Shown: piece by piece, positions 17,630 to 26,387 of the stretch
Layout: each line of letters opens with the position of its first letter
How positions within the stretch are numbered: the stretch's first letter is position 1
Origin: Bacteroidota bacterium
Lineage (GTDB): Bacteria > Bacteroidota > Ignavibacteria > UBA10030 > UBA8401
DNA: 54,592 nucleotides
Reading direction: 5' to 3'
Assembly: GCA_005792285.1 (NCBI GenBank)
Contig: SXSI01000021.1
Location: 1 to 54,592, forward strand
Notes under the pieces: model-generated
Told to the model about the DNA's origin: nothing
What the model saw: only the letters and a program-made list of their open reading frames with translations
The model's database searches: none
Position numbers and translations under genes: made by a program

Positions 17630-18906
17630 GGATTTCCTTTAATTAAATGAACAAGCCATAAACTCAACTCCGGTACATAAGTTATAATCATTAACGAAAT
17701 AAGTAATGTAATAATAAATGGTACTGTAGCAATTGTTATATCTACAATTGATTTTTTAAATCTAAAACTTGAAATGAAAAGATTCAAACCAACTGGCGGA
17801 GTCAAATATCCAATTTCAAGATTTGTGAGAAAAATTATTCCAAGGTGAATTGGATCAATCCCATAAAGTTTAGCAACGGGAATTATTAATGGAACAACAA
17901 CTATAATTGCAGAAAATATATCCATCATCATTCCAACAATTAAAAGAAAAATATTCAAAATAATTAAAAATAAATATTTGTTTGAAATAAAAGTTGAAAC
18001 TAATTCAAAAAGTTTTTGAGGAACTTCCTGGTCGATTAAATAACTTGTTAATCCCATTGCAGAAGCGAGAATCATTATAATTGCACCGACAAGCACAACG
18101 CTTTCAACCATTATTTTTGGAATATCTTTTGTTAATGATAGATCTTTATAAATCCAAACTTCAACTATAAAAACATAAAACGCAGATATTGCTGCAGCTT
18201 CAGTTGCAGTAAACCAACCATTATAAATCCCGCCAATAACTATTATTGGGAGAGGTAATTCCCACTTAGCAGCTTTGCTACTTTTTATAAATTCAGAAAA
18301 TTTAAATGGTTTTTTTGCAACATGCTCCGAAAGTCCTTGACGAATACTATAAATCGAGAGAGCAACAATAAGTAATGTTCCAGGGAGTAATCCAGCAATA
18401 AAAAGTTTATCAATTGAAACTTCACTGACAATTCCATATAAAATTAATGGAAGACTCGGCGGGAATAATAAACCAAGACTTCCAGAAGTTGTAATTAATC
18501 CGAGTGCAAATTTTTCCTGATATTTTTCTGAAAGTAAAATTGGATATAATAATCCACCAAGTGCAACAATTGTAATTCCGGAACCGCCAGTTAAAGCTGT
18601 AAATACTGCGCAAGTCATTAAAACAACAATTGCCAAACCACCTGGCAACCAACCAATTAGCGATTGCGTCAAAGCAACTAATCTATTTGGCGCTTTACTT
18701 TCTGCAAGAAGATATCCGCTGAATGTAAATAATGGGATTGCCAATAAAACCGGTTGGCTTGCGAGTCGATAAAGTTCAACAATAATTACTGCAAAAGGGA
18801 TTTCAAGATTTGAGAATCCGAGAATTGAAAATGAACCAATAATTGTAAAGAGTGGTGCGCCAATTAATAAAAGTAAAACGATTAATAAAATAATTAATAT
18901 CGTCAT
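17626..18906 (-). CDS. dctM: TRAP transporter large permease (DctM/TatM)
   Basis: This is the 12-segment ion-coupled membrane subunit of a tripartite ATP-independent periplasmic transporter. With ATG 18906 it is 426 residues, the normal size, and its start overlaps the small-permease stop as ATGA. A longer frame from TTG 18930 is rejected. Family features include FTFSGYLLAE, the GGSGITIVALGG turn and the C-terminal LEIGYLTPPVGLNLFI. It works with the small permease, the solute-binding protein and the TatT partner encoded upstream. Na+- or H+-driven uptake of an organic acid or similar solute is the general role; the substrate is unknown. Confidence 0.93.
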   Translation of the reverse strand: MTILIILLIVLLLLIGAPLFTIIGSFSILGFSNLEIPFAVIIVELYRLASQPVLLAIPLFTFSGYLLAESKAPNRLVALTQSLIGWLPGGLAIVVLMTCAVFTALTGGSGITIVALGGLLYPILLSEKYQEKFALGLITTSGSLGLLFPPSLPLILYGIVSEVSIDKLFIAGLLPGTLLIVALSIYSIRQGLSEHVAKKPFKFSEFIKSSKAAKWELPLPIIVIGGIYNGWFTATEAAAISAFYVFIVEVWIYKDLSLTKDIPKIMVESVVLVGAIIMILASAMGLTSYLIDQEVPQKLFELVSTFISNKYLFLIILNIFLLIVGMMMDIFSAIIVVVPLIIPVAKLYGIDPIHLGIIFLTNLEIGYLTPPVGLNLFISSFRFKKSIVDITIATVPFIITLLISLMIITYVPELSLWLVHLIKGNP

Positions 18907-19415
18907 TGATGACTCACTGGCAATGACCAATTTTTATTAATTATTTCTTTTATTTTAATTATTAAGGAAAGTAAAAAACGAAACGCCATTACTAAATAGC
19001 CAGTTGGTATTATTATTATAAAATACCAAATGGGAATATTTAATAATAAATTTCCTCCTGTTTCTTTCTCTAATAATAAAAATTCGTAGGAAGCAATAAA
19101 TAAAATGTAGCAAATGTAAGTTGCAAAGAGCGAAATTATTATTGACAGTATTTTTTTTGTTTTGTCGGGAAGATATTTTGTAATTACCTCAACACTTATA
19201 TGTCTATTTTCGTCTGTTGCAACAATTGCCCCGAGAAAACCAATCCATAAAACTAAATGCCGTAGAAATATATCGCCCCATTCAATGCTTGTTTCAAAAA
19301 TGTTTCGTAATAAAATTTGAAATATTGCCATTACAATCATGCAACTCATTATTGAAACGATTGTCCACCTTGTTAAAATGGTAATTAATTTATTTAGTTT
19401 TAGAAAAAAAACCAT
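18903..19415 (-). CDS. dctQ: TRAP transporter small permease (DctQ/TatQ)
   Basis: The 170-residue protein has four hydrophobic segments (about 10-30, 45-65, 85-110 and 125-150) and the family pattern EWGDIFLRHLVLWIGFLGA followed by ENRHISVE in the first half. DctQ pairs with DctM in the inner membrane. Its start is four bases after the stop of the binding-protein gene, and it overlaps dctM by four bases, so the three genes are tightly coupled. Confidence 0.92.
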   Translation of the reverse strand: MVFFLKLNKLITILTRWTIVSIMSCMIVMAIFQILLRNIFETSIEWGDIFLRHLVLWIGFLGAIVATDENRHISVEVITKYLPDKTKKILSIIISLFATYICYILFIASYEFLLLEKETGGNLLLNIPIWYFIIIIPTGYLVMAFRFLLSLIIKIKEIINKNWSLPVSHQ

Positions 19416-19419
19416 TTAT

Positions 19420-20418
19420 TTATTTTGAGTTGTTTTTTTTCGTTCTAAATTCTTGTAATGAATTTTCAACTCGGCTTAGAAAATCATTATCATATAAATT
19501 TCCAACAAGCATTTTTCTAGCATTTTTTCCTACTTCTTCGCAAATATTTTTTTCCTGATCATTAACTAAACTTGTAAATATTATTTTTGCATTCTTCAAC
19601 GATTGAAGTGATTTACGATTATCATCGCGACTTAATTCTGTAAGCTTTCGCATATATATTTTCCCATTTCGTAATAATATTTCCTGATGCTCGGGAGAAA
19701 GTTTATCGAATTCTTTTTTGGAAATTACAACTGAACCAGCAGCATCTGCAAGTGGAAAATCCAACATATATTTTACTGTTGTAAACCACTGCAATGAAAT
19801 TGCTGCGAGCGGCGAAGTATAAAATCCATCAATCAATTTTGTTTGAAGTGAAGTCATAACATCTGTAATTGAAAGCGGGATAAAATTAGCATTCAACGAT
19901 TTAAATGTTGCTTCTGCAACAGGATCTCCTTCCCACGCCCACATTTTAATTCCTTTTAAATCTTTTATTTGTTTTATCGGTATGTTGGAAAATGTATAAA
20001 CAAACCCAACTTCAGCCCAACCAAGCAAAACAAAATTATTTTCTAAAAATGCTTTATTAAATTCCTCTTCATATTTTTGCAAAATAAAATCTACTTCTGA
20101 ATAAGATCTTAACAAAAATGGTGTGTCAAGAATTCTGACTTTTGGTGCAATTTCTCCCATTCCGACTCCGGTAATTCCTGTGCTGTGATATTGCCCTAAA
20201 CGGATTTTTCTGATCACATCTTTTTCATCGCCGGCAACACCACCAGGATAAATTTTAAATCCAAGTTTACCTCCCGATTCTTTTCTAACAGCAGCGTCAT
20301 ATTCACGCATAACATTAATCCATGTACTTCCTTCGGGTGCAAGTGTTACAAATTTAATAATGTGTTGTTGCGTAAAAAGTGGAAGTGTAAATAAAATTAA
20401 AATGTTAAATAGTTTCAT
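19420..20418 (-). CDS. dctP: TRAP transporter solute-binding protein (DctP/TatP)
   Basis: The 332-residue periplasmic protein has a short signal peptide (MKLFNILILFTLPLFT) and then the DctP fold: IKFVTLAPEGSTWINVM, LGFKIYPGGVAGDEKDVIRK, GLGQYHSTGITGVG-like region, and IKQIKDLKGIKMWAWEGDP, with LQTKLIDGFYTSP near the middle. It overlaps the upstream TatT gene by four bases. That coupling and the protein type match the TPAT systems described in Treponema (TatP with TatT), in which binding protein and TPR protein form a complex. Substrate unknown. Confidence 0.92.
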   Translation of the reverse strand: MKLFNILILFTLPLFTQQHIIKFVTLAPEGSTWINVMREYDAAVRKESGGKLGFKIYPGGVAGDEKDVIRKIRLGQYHSTGITGVGMGEIAPKVRILDTPFLLRSYSEVDFILQKYEEEFNKAFLENNFVLLGWAEVGFVYTFSNIPIKQIKDLKGIKMWAWEGDPVAEATFKSLNANFIPLSITDVMTSLQTKLIDGFYTSPLAAISLQWFTTVKYMLDFPLADAAGSVVISKKEFDKLSPEHQEILLRNGKIYMRKLTELSRDDNRKSLQSLKNAKIIFTSLVNDQEKNICEEVGKNARKMLVGNLYDNDFLSRVENSLQEFRTKKNNSK

Positions 20419-21290
20419 TCGAAATACTCGGTTTGTTTTTCTAATAATAATTTTGCTTTTCTTTTTGAAATAGCATTTACAAGTCGATGTTGTGGAAGAA
20501 TATCAATTGAAGCTTCAAGTGTTTTATTTAGAAGCGAAATAAATAATCCACTGTTTTGAGTTTGCACCGCATAACTTTTTGCATAATAGATATTTGATAA
20601 TAAGAATTTCCCTTTTCCAATTGCGATTGCTTTATCAAAATGTGTTTTTGCTAAATCAGGATTTCCACCTAATACTCGAGGTTGCGTAGCAAGAATCGTG
20701 CCAAAATAAATATGAGCGCCACCATAAAAATATGATTCATCCTGTTGAATTACAAACTGCATCATTGTATTCACTTTGTATAAATCTTTTATTACTTCCG
20801 GATCATTCAAACTTAAATTGATTAAATTTCCCCACGCATTTGCAGTCCAGAAAATTAATGGAACATCCTCTTTTGTAAAATCAATTAAACTATTTTTGAA
20901 TTCTGAAAGATTTCCGTCAAAATTATTTTTAAATTGATTGTTTTTTTTCAGTACAGATAATCCGAAATCTCTTCCCTTTGAATATAATATTTTTGCTCTT
21001 TCCGCATCAACATCTTCCACGAAACCAAGCGCATAACCAGTATATCCTTGGGTTAATAATAAAGAAATTTTTTGGTTGTTAGGATCTGCACGATGAAACC
21101 CTTCCAATAATTTTAAATTTGCCGGTAAAGATTTTTCTGCAACATCTAAATCTCCTTCTTCAAACATTGCATCAACACCATGTGAAAGAATTTCTTCTGT
21201 CATTCCAACTGTTATACTGGATAATGTAGAACAGCCATAATTAAAAACGGTAAAAATAATAGTTAAAATAAAGGGATAAATGGTTCGCAT
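20415..21290 (-). CDS. tatT: TatT-like TPR lipoprotein of a TRAP transporter
   Basis: The 291-residue protein has a signal with a likely lipobox (VFNYGC, Cys20) and helical-repeat sequence throughout: EGDLDVAEKSLPANLKLLEG, then QGYTGYALGFVEDVDAERAK and a later ILATQPRVLGGNPDLAKTHF. This fits the TatT family, TPR-containing lipoproteins that trimerise and bind the TRAP solute-binding protein in TPAT systems. It is the first gene of the run and overlaps the binding-protein gene by four bases. A divergent promoter region of 100 bases separates it from the PhoD-like gene. Confidence 0.88.
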   Translation of the reverse strand: MRTIYPFILTIIFTVFNYGCSTLSSITVGMTEEILSHGVDAMFEEGDLDVAEKSLPANLKLLEGFHRADPNNQKISLLLTQGYTGYALGFVEDVDAERAKILYSKGRDFGLSVLKKNNQFKNNFDGNLSEFKNSLIDFTKEDVPLIFWTANAWGNLINLSLNDPEVIKDLYKVNTMMQFVIQQDESYFYGGAHIYFGTILATQPRVLGGNPDLAKTHFDKAIAIGKGKFLLSNIYYAKSYAVQTQNSGLFISLLNKTLEASIDILPQHRLVNAISKRKAKLLLEKQTEYFE

Positions 21291-21390
21291 TCAAAAAAAA
21301 TAATCAAATATGTCACTATATCCAATTATGTATTTGAGTTGCTTTAAAAAGGTAATACTCATAGTTTTCAATAATTATTTCTAAAAACTT

Positions 21391-22740
21391 ATGATTAACA
21401 AAATAAATCAGTCCCTACTTGTAGTTGTATTTTCGATTACTTCGATATTTGCACAATCATCTTTACTACAATCCGGACCAATGGTTGGATATAGCGAAAT
21501 GACAGAGGTTGTACTTTGGGTACAAACAACTGAAAGCGCAAATGTTCAATTCAGATATTGGGCAAAAGATAATTCTTCAAAAAAATTATTATCGGAAATT
21601 ATACAAACTCCTGACGAAAAATATTTTACAGCTCACGTAGTTTTAAAAAACTTACAGCCCGGCACTTTTTATAATTATGAACTTCTAATAAATAACACAT
21701 TAGTAACTATTCCATACTTGTTACAATTTCAAACACAAAAACATTGGCAGTGGCGAACTCCTCCTCCAGACTTTTCGTTTGTGTTTGGTTCATGTGTCTA
21801 TGTAAATGATGCACCTTTCGATCGTCCCGGGAATCCATACGGTGCAGAAATTCCTATTTTCGATGAAATATTAAAACAAAAACCAGATTTTATGCTTTGG
21901 CTCGGCGATAATATTTATTATCGCGAAGGGGATTGGTATTCAAAATCTGGGATGTCTTATCGTTACACAAATTCTCGTTCATATAAACCAATGCAAGCTT
22001 TGCTCGGTTCGGTTCATAATTATGCAATTTGGGATGATCATGATTATGGAAGAGATAACGATGATAGAAGTTATAAAATGAAAGATGTAACGCTAGATTT
22101 ATTTAAGTTGTTTTGGGGAAATAATTCTTATGGAACAAAATCAACTGATGGGATTTTCAGTAGATTTATTTGGGGTGATACTGAATTTTTTCTACTCGAT
22201 GATCGATTTTACCGTTCACCAAATAATTCTCAAAATGATGAAAACAAAACCATGTTTGGAAAAGAACAATTAGGTTGGCTTAAAGATGCGCTAATCAATA
22301 GTGATGCCACTTTCAAATTTATTGTAAATGGAAATCAAATTCTAAATACAAATTCTAAAAAGGAATGCCTTTACATGTTTCCTAATGAATACAAGGATTT
22401 AATGAGTTTTTTGAAAAATAATAAAATCTCAGGTGTAATTTTTCTTTCCGGCGATTTACACTATAGTGAAGCACTTCAATTATCAGACAGTACTTTTTAT
22501 CCGTTAAATGAATTTACCTCTTCATCGATAACTGCAGGATTAGATCAAAAACCAATGACACAAAATAATTTAAGACTGCCAAATAGTTTTGTAAATGACA
22601 AACATAATTTTTGCGTTGTTAAAATTAATGGACCAAAAGAAAATAGAGTTGCAATAATTGAATTTCTAGATTTTACTGGCGCTTCAAGATGGAAGATGGG
22701 GGTTCCCGCCAATTCATTAAAGGTTAAACCTTCAAAATGA
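21391..22740 (+). CDS. phoD: PhoD-like alkaline phosphatase/phosphodiesterase
   Basis: The 449-residue exported enzyme has a signal peptide (ending near SIFAQSS), an N-terminal Fn3-like PhoD domain (about 28-118, LLQSGPMVGYSEMTEVVLWV) and a metallophosphatase domain. Metal-site motifs are FVFGSCVY, LWLGDNIYYREGDW, YAIWDDHDYGRDNDD and FLSGDLHYSE. PhoD enzymes use Ca2+/Fe3+ to hydrolyse phosphate mono- and diesters. The next gene, a response regulator, begins three bases after its stop, so it is probably cotranscribed with a two-component pair. It could act in phosphate scavenging or envelope polymer turnover. Confidence 0.9.
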   Translation: MINKINQSLLVVVFSITSIFAQSSLLQSGPMVGYSEMTEVVLWVQTTESANVQFRYWAKDNSSKKLLSEIIQTPDEKYFTAHVVLKNLQPGTFYNYELLINNTLVTIPYLLQFQTQKHWQWRTPPPDFSFVFGSCVYVNDAPFDRPGNPYGAEIPIFDEILKQKPDFMLWLGDNIYYREGDWYSKSGMSYRYTNSRSYKPMQALLGSVHNYAIWDDHDYGRDNDDRSYKMKDVTLDLFKLFWGNNSYGTKSTDGIFSRFIWGDTEFFLLDDRFYRSPNNSQNDENKTMFGKEQLGWLKDALINSDATFKFIVNGNQILNTNSKKECLYMFPNEYKDLMSFLKNNKISGVIFLSGDLHYSEALQLSDSTFYPLNEFTSSSITAGLDQKPMTQNNLRLPNSFVNDKHNFCVVKINGPKENRVAIIEFLDFTGASRWKMGVPANSLKVKPSK

Positions 22741-22743
22741 AAA

Positions 22744-23430
22744 ATGTTGAAGTCTAACATTCTCATTATTGAGGATGAAAAAAAATTATCTTCGTTACTT
22801 TCACGCGCACTTACTCAAGAAGGATATTCAATAGATATTGCTTTAGATGGTTTAACTGGTGAGAAAAAAGTTTTATCGGATAATTTTCATTTAATAATTA
22901 TAGACGTCATGCTTCCACATAAAGATGGTTTGTCAGTTATTTCATCTTTTAGAGCTATTCACATTAATACTCCTGTTCTAATAATAACTGCAAAAGGTGA
23001 AATCGAAGATCGAATTAAAGGACTTGATATTGGTGGAGATGATTATTTAGTAAAACCATTTGCGATCAGTGAACTTCTTGCTCGTGTGAGATCGTTGCTT
23101 CGTCGATCTTCGTCAACTGTTCAAAAAACAATTCGTGTCCAAGATTTAACACTCGATCTTGTAAAACGAAAAGTATCTCGAGGTAAAAATTTTATCGATT
23201 TATCTTCTCGCGAATTTGCATTATTAGAATATTTTATCACAAATAAAGATAAAATTATAACTCGTTCAACTTTGTGTGAACACATTTGGAATTATAACTT
23301 CGATACTGGAACTAATTTAGTTGACGTATATGTAAATCATTTAAGAAATAAAATTGACATTGGCTATAAAAATAAATTTCTCAAAACTATCCGCGGAGTT
23401 GGATATCAATTTGTAAGTAAATTAAATTAA
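22744..23430 (+). CDS. OmpR/PhoB-family response regulator
   Basis: The 228-residue protein has a receiver domain (1-120) with acidic pocket E10/D11, phosphoacceptor D54 (IIIDVMLPHKDG), T82 and K104 (VKPF). A winged-helix DNA-binding domain follows (about 130-226), with LSSREFALLEYF and VDVYVNHLRNKI. Its stop codon shares one base with the ATG of the kinase (TAATG). It is probably phosphorylated by that kinase. The target genes are not visible; the upstream phosphatase gene suggests phosphate or envelope control, as inference only. Confidence 0.95.
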   Translation: MLKSNILIIEDEKKLSSLLSRALTQEGYSIDIALDGLTGEKKVLSDNFHLIIIDVMLPHKDGLSVISSFRAIHINTPVLIITAKGEIEDRIKGLDIGGDDYLVKPFAISELLARVRSLLRRSSSTVQKTIRVQDLTLDLVKRKVSRGKNFIDLSSREFALLEYFITNKDKIITRSTLCEHIWNYNFDTGTNLVDVYVNHLRNKIDIGYKNKFLKTIRGVGYQFVSKLN

Positions 23431-24923
23431 TGTTCTCATTCTCCTCTATAAAAACACGGCTTACTCTTTGGTACACAGTAATATTATGTGGTACGTTGAT
23501 TTTATTTGGGACTGTTGCTTTTTTTACAGCAGAAACACAGTTATTCAAAAACCTCGATTTGTCACTTAGCAATGAAGTAGTTTGGCTAAAAAACTTTATC
23601 GAACCAAAAGCAAAACGAGTTCGTCTAAAAAAACAACGTTCACTTCAAACAAGGCAAGAAGCTGATTCAATTCTTCTTGCAAAAAAAGTTAGCCGAACAA
23701 AAGAACAATTTATTGTTGAAGAAGATACAACCGAATTTGATGTAATATGGAATCAAATTTATGAACACACATTACTAAGTCAAAAAAAACAATTAATACA
23801 AATTGAAGATCGAAATGGCGATCTTTTATACAAATCTTACAGTTTGGGTGAAGGAACTTTATCATTCGAATCAATTCCGGTAAACACTACAAAATTAGTT
23901 ACAATTTATGATTCAAGTGGGAGGCCATTGCGATTAGCGATTTATCAAAGTCGCTATGCAAAAATATTAGTTGCCTATCCCGAATCTGATGTTTACGAAG
24001 TTTTGAATAGTTTATTTTCAGTTTTACTTTTATTGGTTCCGGTTGTCGTACTTGTTTCAATTTTAGGTGGATATTTTCTTTCAAATCGTTCTTTGCGGCC
24101 GGTTGAAAATATTAACTTAACTGCAAGAAGTATAACTGCAACAAATTTAAATCAACGACTTCAAAAAGGAATTGTTGATGACGAAATTAGCCGACTTGCT
24201 GATACAATAAATGAAATGTTTGATCGTCTTCAACAATCATTTGAACAGATGAAACAATTTTCTGCAGATGCTTCTCACGAACTTAGAACTCCACTTACAA
24301 TTATTCGTGGTGAAATTGAATTAGCACTTTCGTCAAAACAATCTGTTGAAGAATATCGCCGAACATTAGCAAGTGTTCTTGAAGAAACAATTCGCCTTTC
24401 TACCATTACCGATGATCTTCTCACACTTGCACAATCTGAAAGAAACGATCTCCAATTTAATAAAGAAACTATTTCAATCACCTCTATAATAACAGAACTC
24501 TTCGAAGATATAACTTTGCTTGCAAGTGAGAAAAATATTCAAATTACAAAAAAGCAAATTGATGAAATTCAAATAGTTGGTGATTCAATTCGTCTTCGTC
24601 AATTATTTTTAAATATCCTCGATAACTCAATTAAATATACACACCCCAATGGAAATGTTTCAATTTCACTTTTGCAAAAAGATGGTTTTGCGGAATTTAT
24701 TGTTGAAGATTCTGGGATTGGAATAGCAATTGATGATTTAACAAAAATATTTGACCGATTTTATAGAGCCGATAAAGGACGATCGCGCTCACAAGGGGGA
24801 ACAGGATTAGGTCTTTCAATCGCAAATTGGATTGCGAAAATTCATAACGGAAAAATTTCTGTTCAAAGTGGAATTGGGAAAGGCTCAACATTTATTATTT
24901 CAATTCCATCTGTAACAAAATAA
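23430..24923 (+). CDS. Sensor histidine kinase
   Basis: The 497-residue membrane kinase has two transmembrane segments (about 14-34 and 195-215) flanking a periplasmic sensor of roughly 160 residues, a HAMP linker (217-270), and the phosphoacceptor H283 in ADASHELRTPLT. The catalytic ATPase domain has an N box (LNILDNSIKYT), a G1 box (DSGIGI) and a G2 box (GGTGLGLSIA). The periplasmic part is very basic and charged near residues 60-95. It is the partner of the overlapping response regulator. Its layout is like CusS-type kinases, but the stimulus is unknown. Confidence 0.93.
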   Translation: MFSFSSIKTRLTLWYTVILCGTLILFGTVAFFTAETQLFKNLDLSLSNEVVWLKNFIEPKAKRVRLKKQRSLQTRQEADSILLAKKVSRTKEQFIVEEDTTEFDVIWNQIYEHTLLSQKKQLIQIEDRNGDLLYKSYSLGEGTLSFESIPVNTTKLVTIYDSSGRPLRLAIYQSRYAKILVAYPESDVYEVLNSLFSVLLLLVPVVVLVSILGGYFLSNRSLRPVENINLTARSITATNLNQRLQKGIVDDEISRLADTINEMFDRLQQSFEQMKQFSADASHELRTPLTIIRGEIELALSSKQSVEEYRRTLASVLEETIRLSTITDDLLTLAQSERNDLQFNKETISITSIITELFEDITLLASEKNIQITKKQIDEIQIVGDSIRLRQLFLNILDNSIKYTHPNGNVSISLLQKDGFAEFIVEDSGIGIAIDDLTKIFDRFYRADKGRSRSQGGTGLGLSIANWIAKIHNGKISVQSGIGKGSTFIISIPSVTK

Positions 24924-24977
24924 TAATGTTGTATATTCGTTTAATCTATTTTTTATAATTTATTTAAAAGAAAATTT

Positions 24978-26387
24978 ATGTCAATCACAACATCAAATCA
25001 AAACGAACTTTCCCGAAGATTGAGTTTAACTTCTGCCATTTTTATTGTGGTTGGTTCTATGATCGCTTCAGGTATTTTTTTAACACCACAAAATGTTGCT
25101 GCAAGTGTTCAAATTCCAGGCATAATGATTTTTGTTTGGATTTTAACAGGGTTTTTAACTTTAGCAGGCGCACTTACAAATGCTGAAATTGCAAGTATAA
25201 TTCCGGAAGCTGGCGGACAATATGTTTTTTTTCGAGTAACATACAATGACCTTGTTGCGTTTCTTTATGGATGGACAACTTTTATTGTTTACCAAACCGG
25301 TTCAATTTCTGCAATCGCAGTAGCATTTGCAAGATACCTCGGTTATTTTGTTGATCTTCCACATTTATCGCCTGAACTAGAAGCGTGGCAACTTCCATTT
25401 ATTGGAAATATTTATCCATTAAAAGATATTGGTGTAAGCTTAGTTGCAATTTCTGCAATTATTTTATTAGCAATTGTAAATTATTTTGGTGTCCACTTTG
25501 GCGGATTCATTGTAACGCTTTTTACAATTTTAAAGGTTCTTGCAATTGGTGCAATAATTACACTTTCTTTTTCATCTGGCATGGGAAATGTAGAAAATTT
25601 TTTCCCACTTTGGGGAGTTCCACCTAACGGAGCTTTAGTTGGTGCAATTGGTGTTGCAATGATTGCAACCCTTTGGTCATACGATGGTTGGAATAGTATT
25701 ACTTATCTTGCAGGCGAAGTTAAAGAACCACAAAAAAATATCCCACGTGCAATAATTATTGGTACAATTACTGTTATTATAATTTATGTACTCACAAATT
25801 TAGCTTATCTCTATATTTTACCAATTGAGAAAATTGCAACTTCAAAACTTGTTGCTGCCGATGTTATGGATACTTTATATCCTAGTTATGGCGGCGCAAT
25901 AATATCAATAATGGTTATGATTTCGACTTTTGGTGCAGTAAATGCAACTTCACTTACAACTGCAAGAGTATTTTTTGCAATGGCAAAGGATAAATTATTT
26001 TTTAAAGGAATTGAAAAAGTTCATCCAAAATATAAAACGCCTGGAAGAAGTTTAATGGTTCAGGCAATTTGGGCGTCGGTCTTAACTTTAACTGGAACCT
26101 ATGATCAAATTTTTACTTATGTAATTTTTGCCGGTTGGATTTTTTATGCAATTGGCGGGTATGCGGTTTTTATTCTTCGTAAAAAAATGCCGGAGGTTAA
26201 AAGAGAATATAAAGTCCCGGGTTATCCTTATGTTCCAATAATATTTATACTTGTTGCAACTTGGTTTGTTATAAATACGATTATAACTCAAACTACAGAT
26301 TCAATAGTTGGATTGTTTTTGGTTTTAGCAGGAATTCCTTTTTACATGTATTGGAAAAATCAAATTAAGAAGAGCGCAAATTCCTAA
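24978..26387 (+). CDS. APC-family amino acid permease
   Basis: The 469-residue protein has about twelve membrane segments and the APC signature near TM1 (IVVGSMIASGIFLTP), plus EAGGQYVFFRVTYND and WSYDGWNSITYLAGEVKEP typical of the L-type amino acid transporter branch. It starts 54 bases after the histidine kinase and may be cotranscribed. Its stop overlaps the convergent gene by four bases (26384-26387), so no separate terminator fits between them. Exact amino acid specificity is not readable. Confidence 0.88.
   Translation: MSITTSNQNELSRRLSLTSAIFIVVGSMIASGIFLTPQNVAASVQIPGIMIFVWILTGFLTLAGALTNAEIASIIPEAGGQYVFFRVTYNDLVAFLYGWTTFIVYQTGSISAIAVAFARYLGYFVDLPHLSPELEAWQLPFIGNIYPLKDIGVSLVAISAIILLAIVNYFGVHFGGFIVTLFTILKVLAIGAIITLSFSSGMGNVENFFPLWGVPPNGALVGAIGVAMIATLWSYDGWNSITYLAGEVKEPQKNIPRAIIIGTITVIIIYVLTNLAYLYILPIEKIATSKLVAADVMDTLYPSYGGAIISIMVMISTFGAVNATSLTTARVFFAMAKDKLFFKGIEKVHPKYKTPGRSLMVQAIWASVLTLTGTYDQIFTYVIFAGWIFYAIGGYAVFILRKKMPEVKREYKVPGYPYVPIIFILVATWFVINTIITQTTDSIVGLFLVLAGIPFYMYWKNQIKKSANS

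Noticed and set aside
18907-18930. TTG start adding eight residues to the TRAP large permease
   Set aside because: ATG 18906 overlaps the dctQ stop as ATGA and gives the normal family length.
21335-21375. Inverted repeat with TGAGT and ACTCA arms in the tatT-phoD intergenic region
   Set aside because: Only five bases match in each arm, which is expected by chance in AT-rich DNA.
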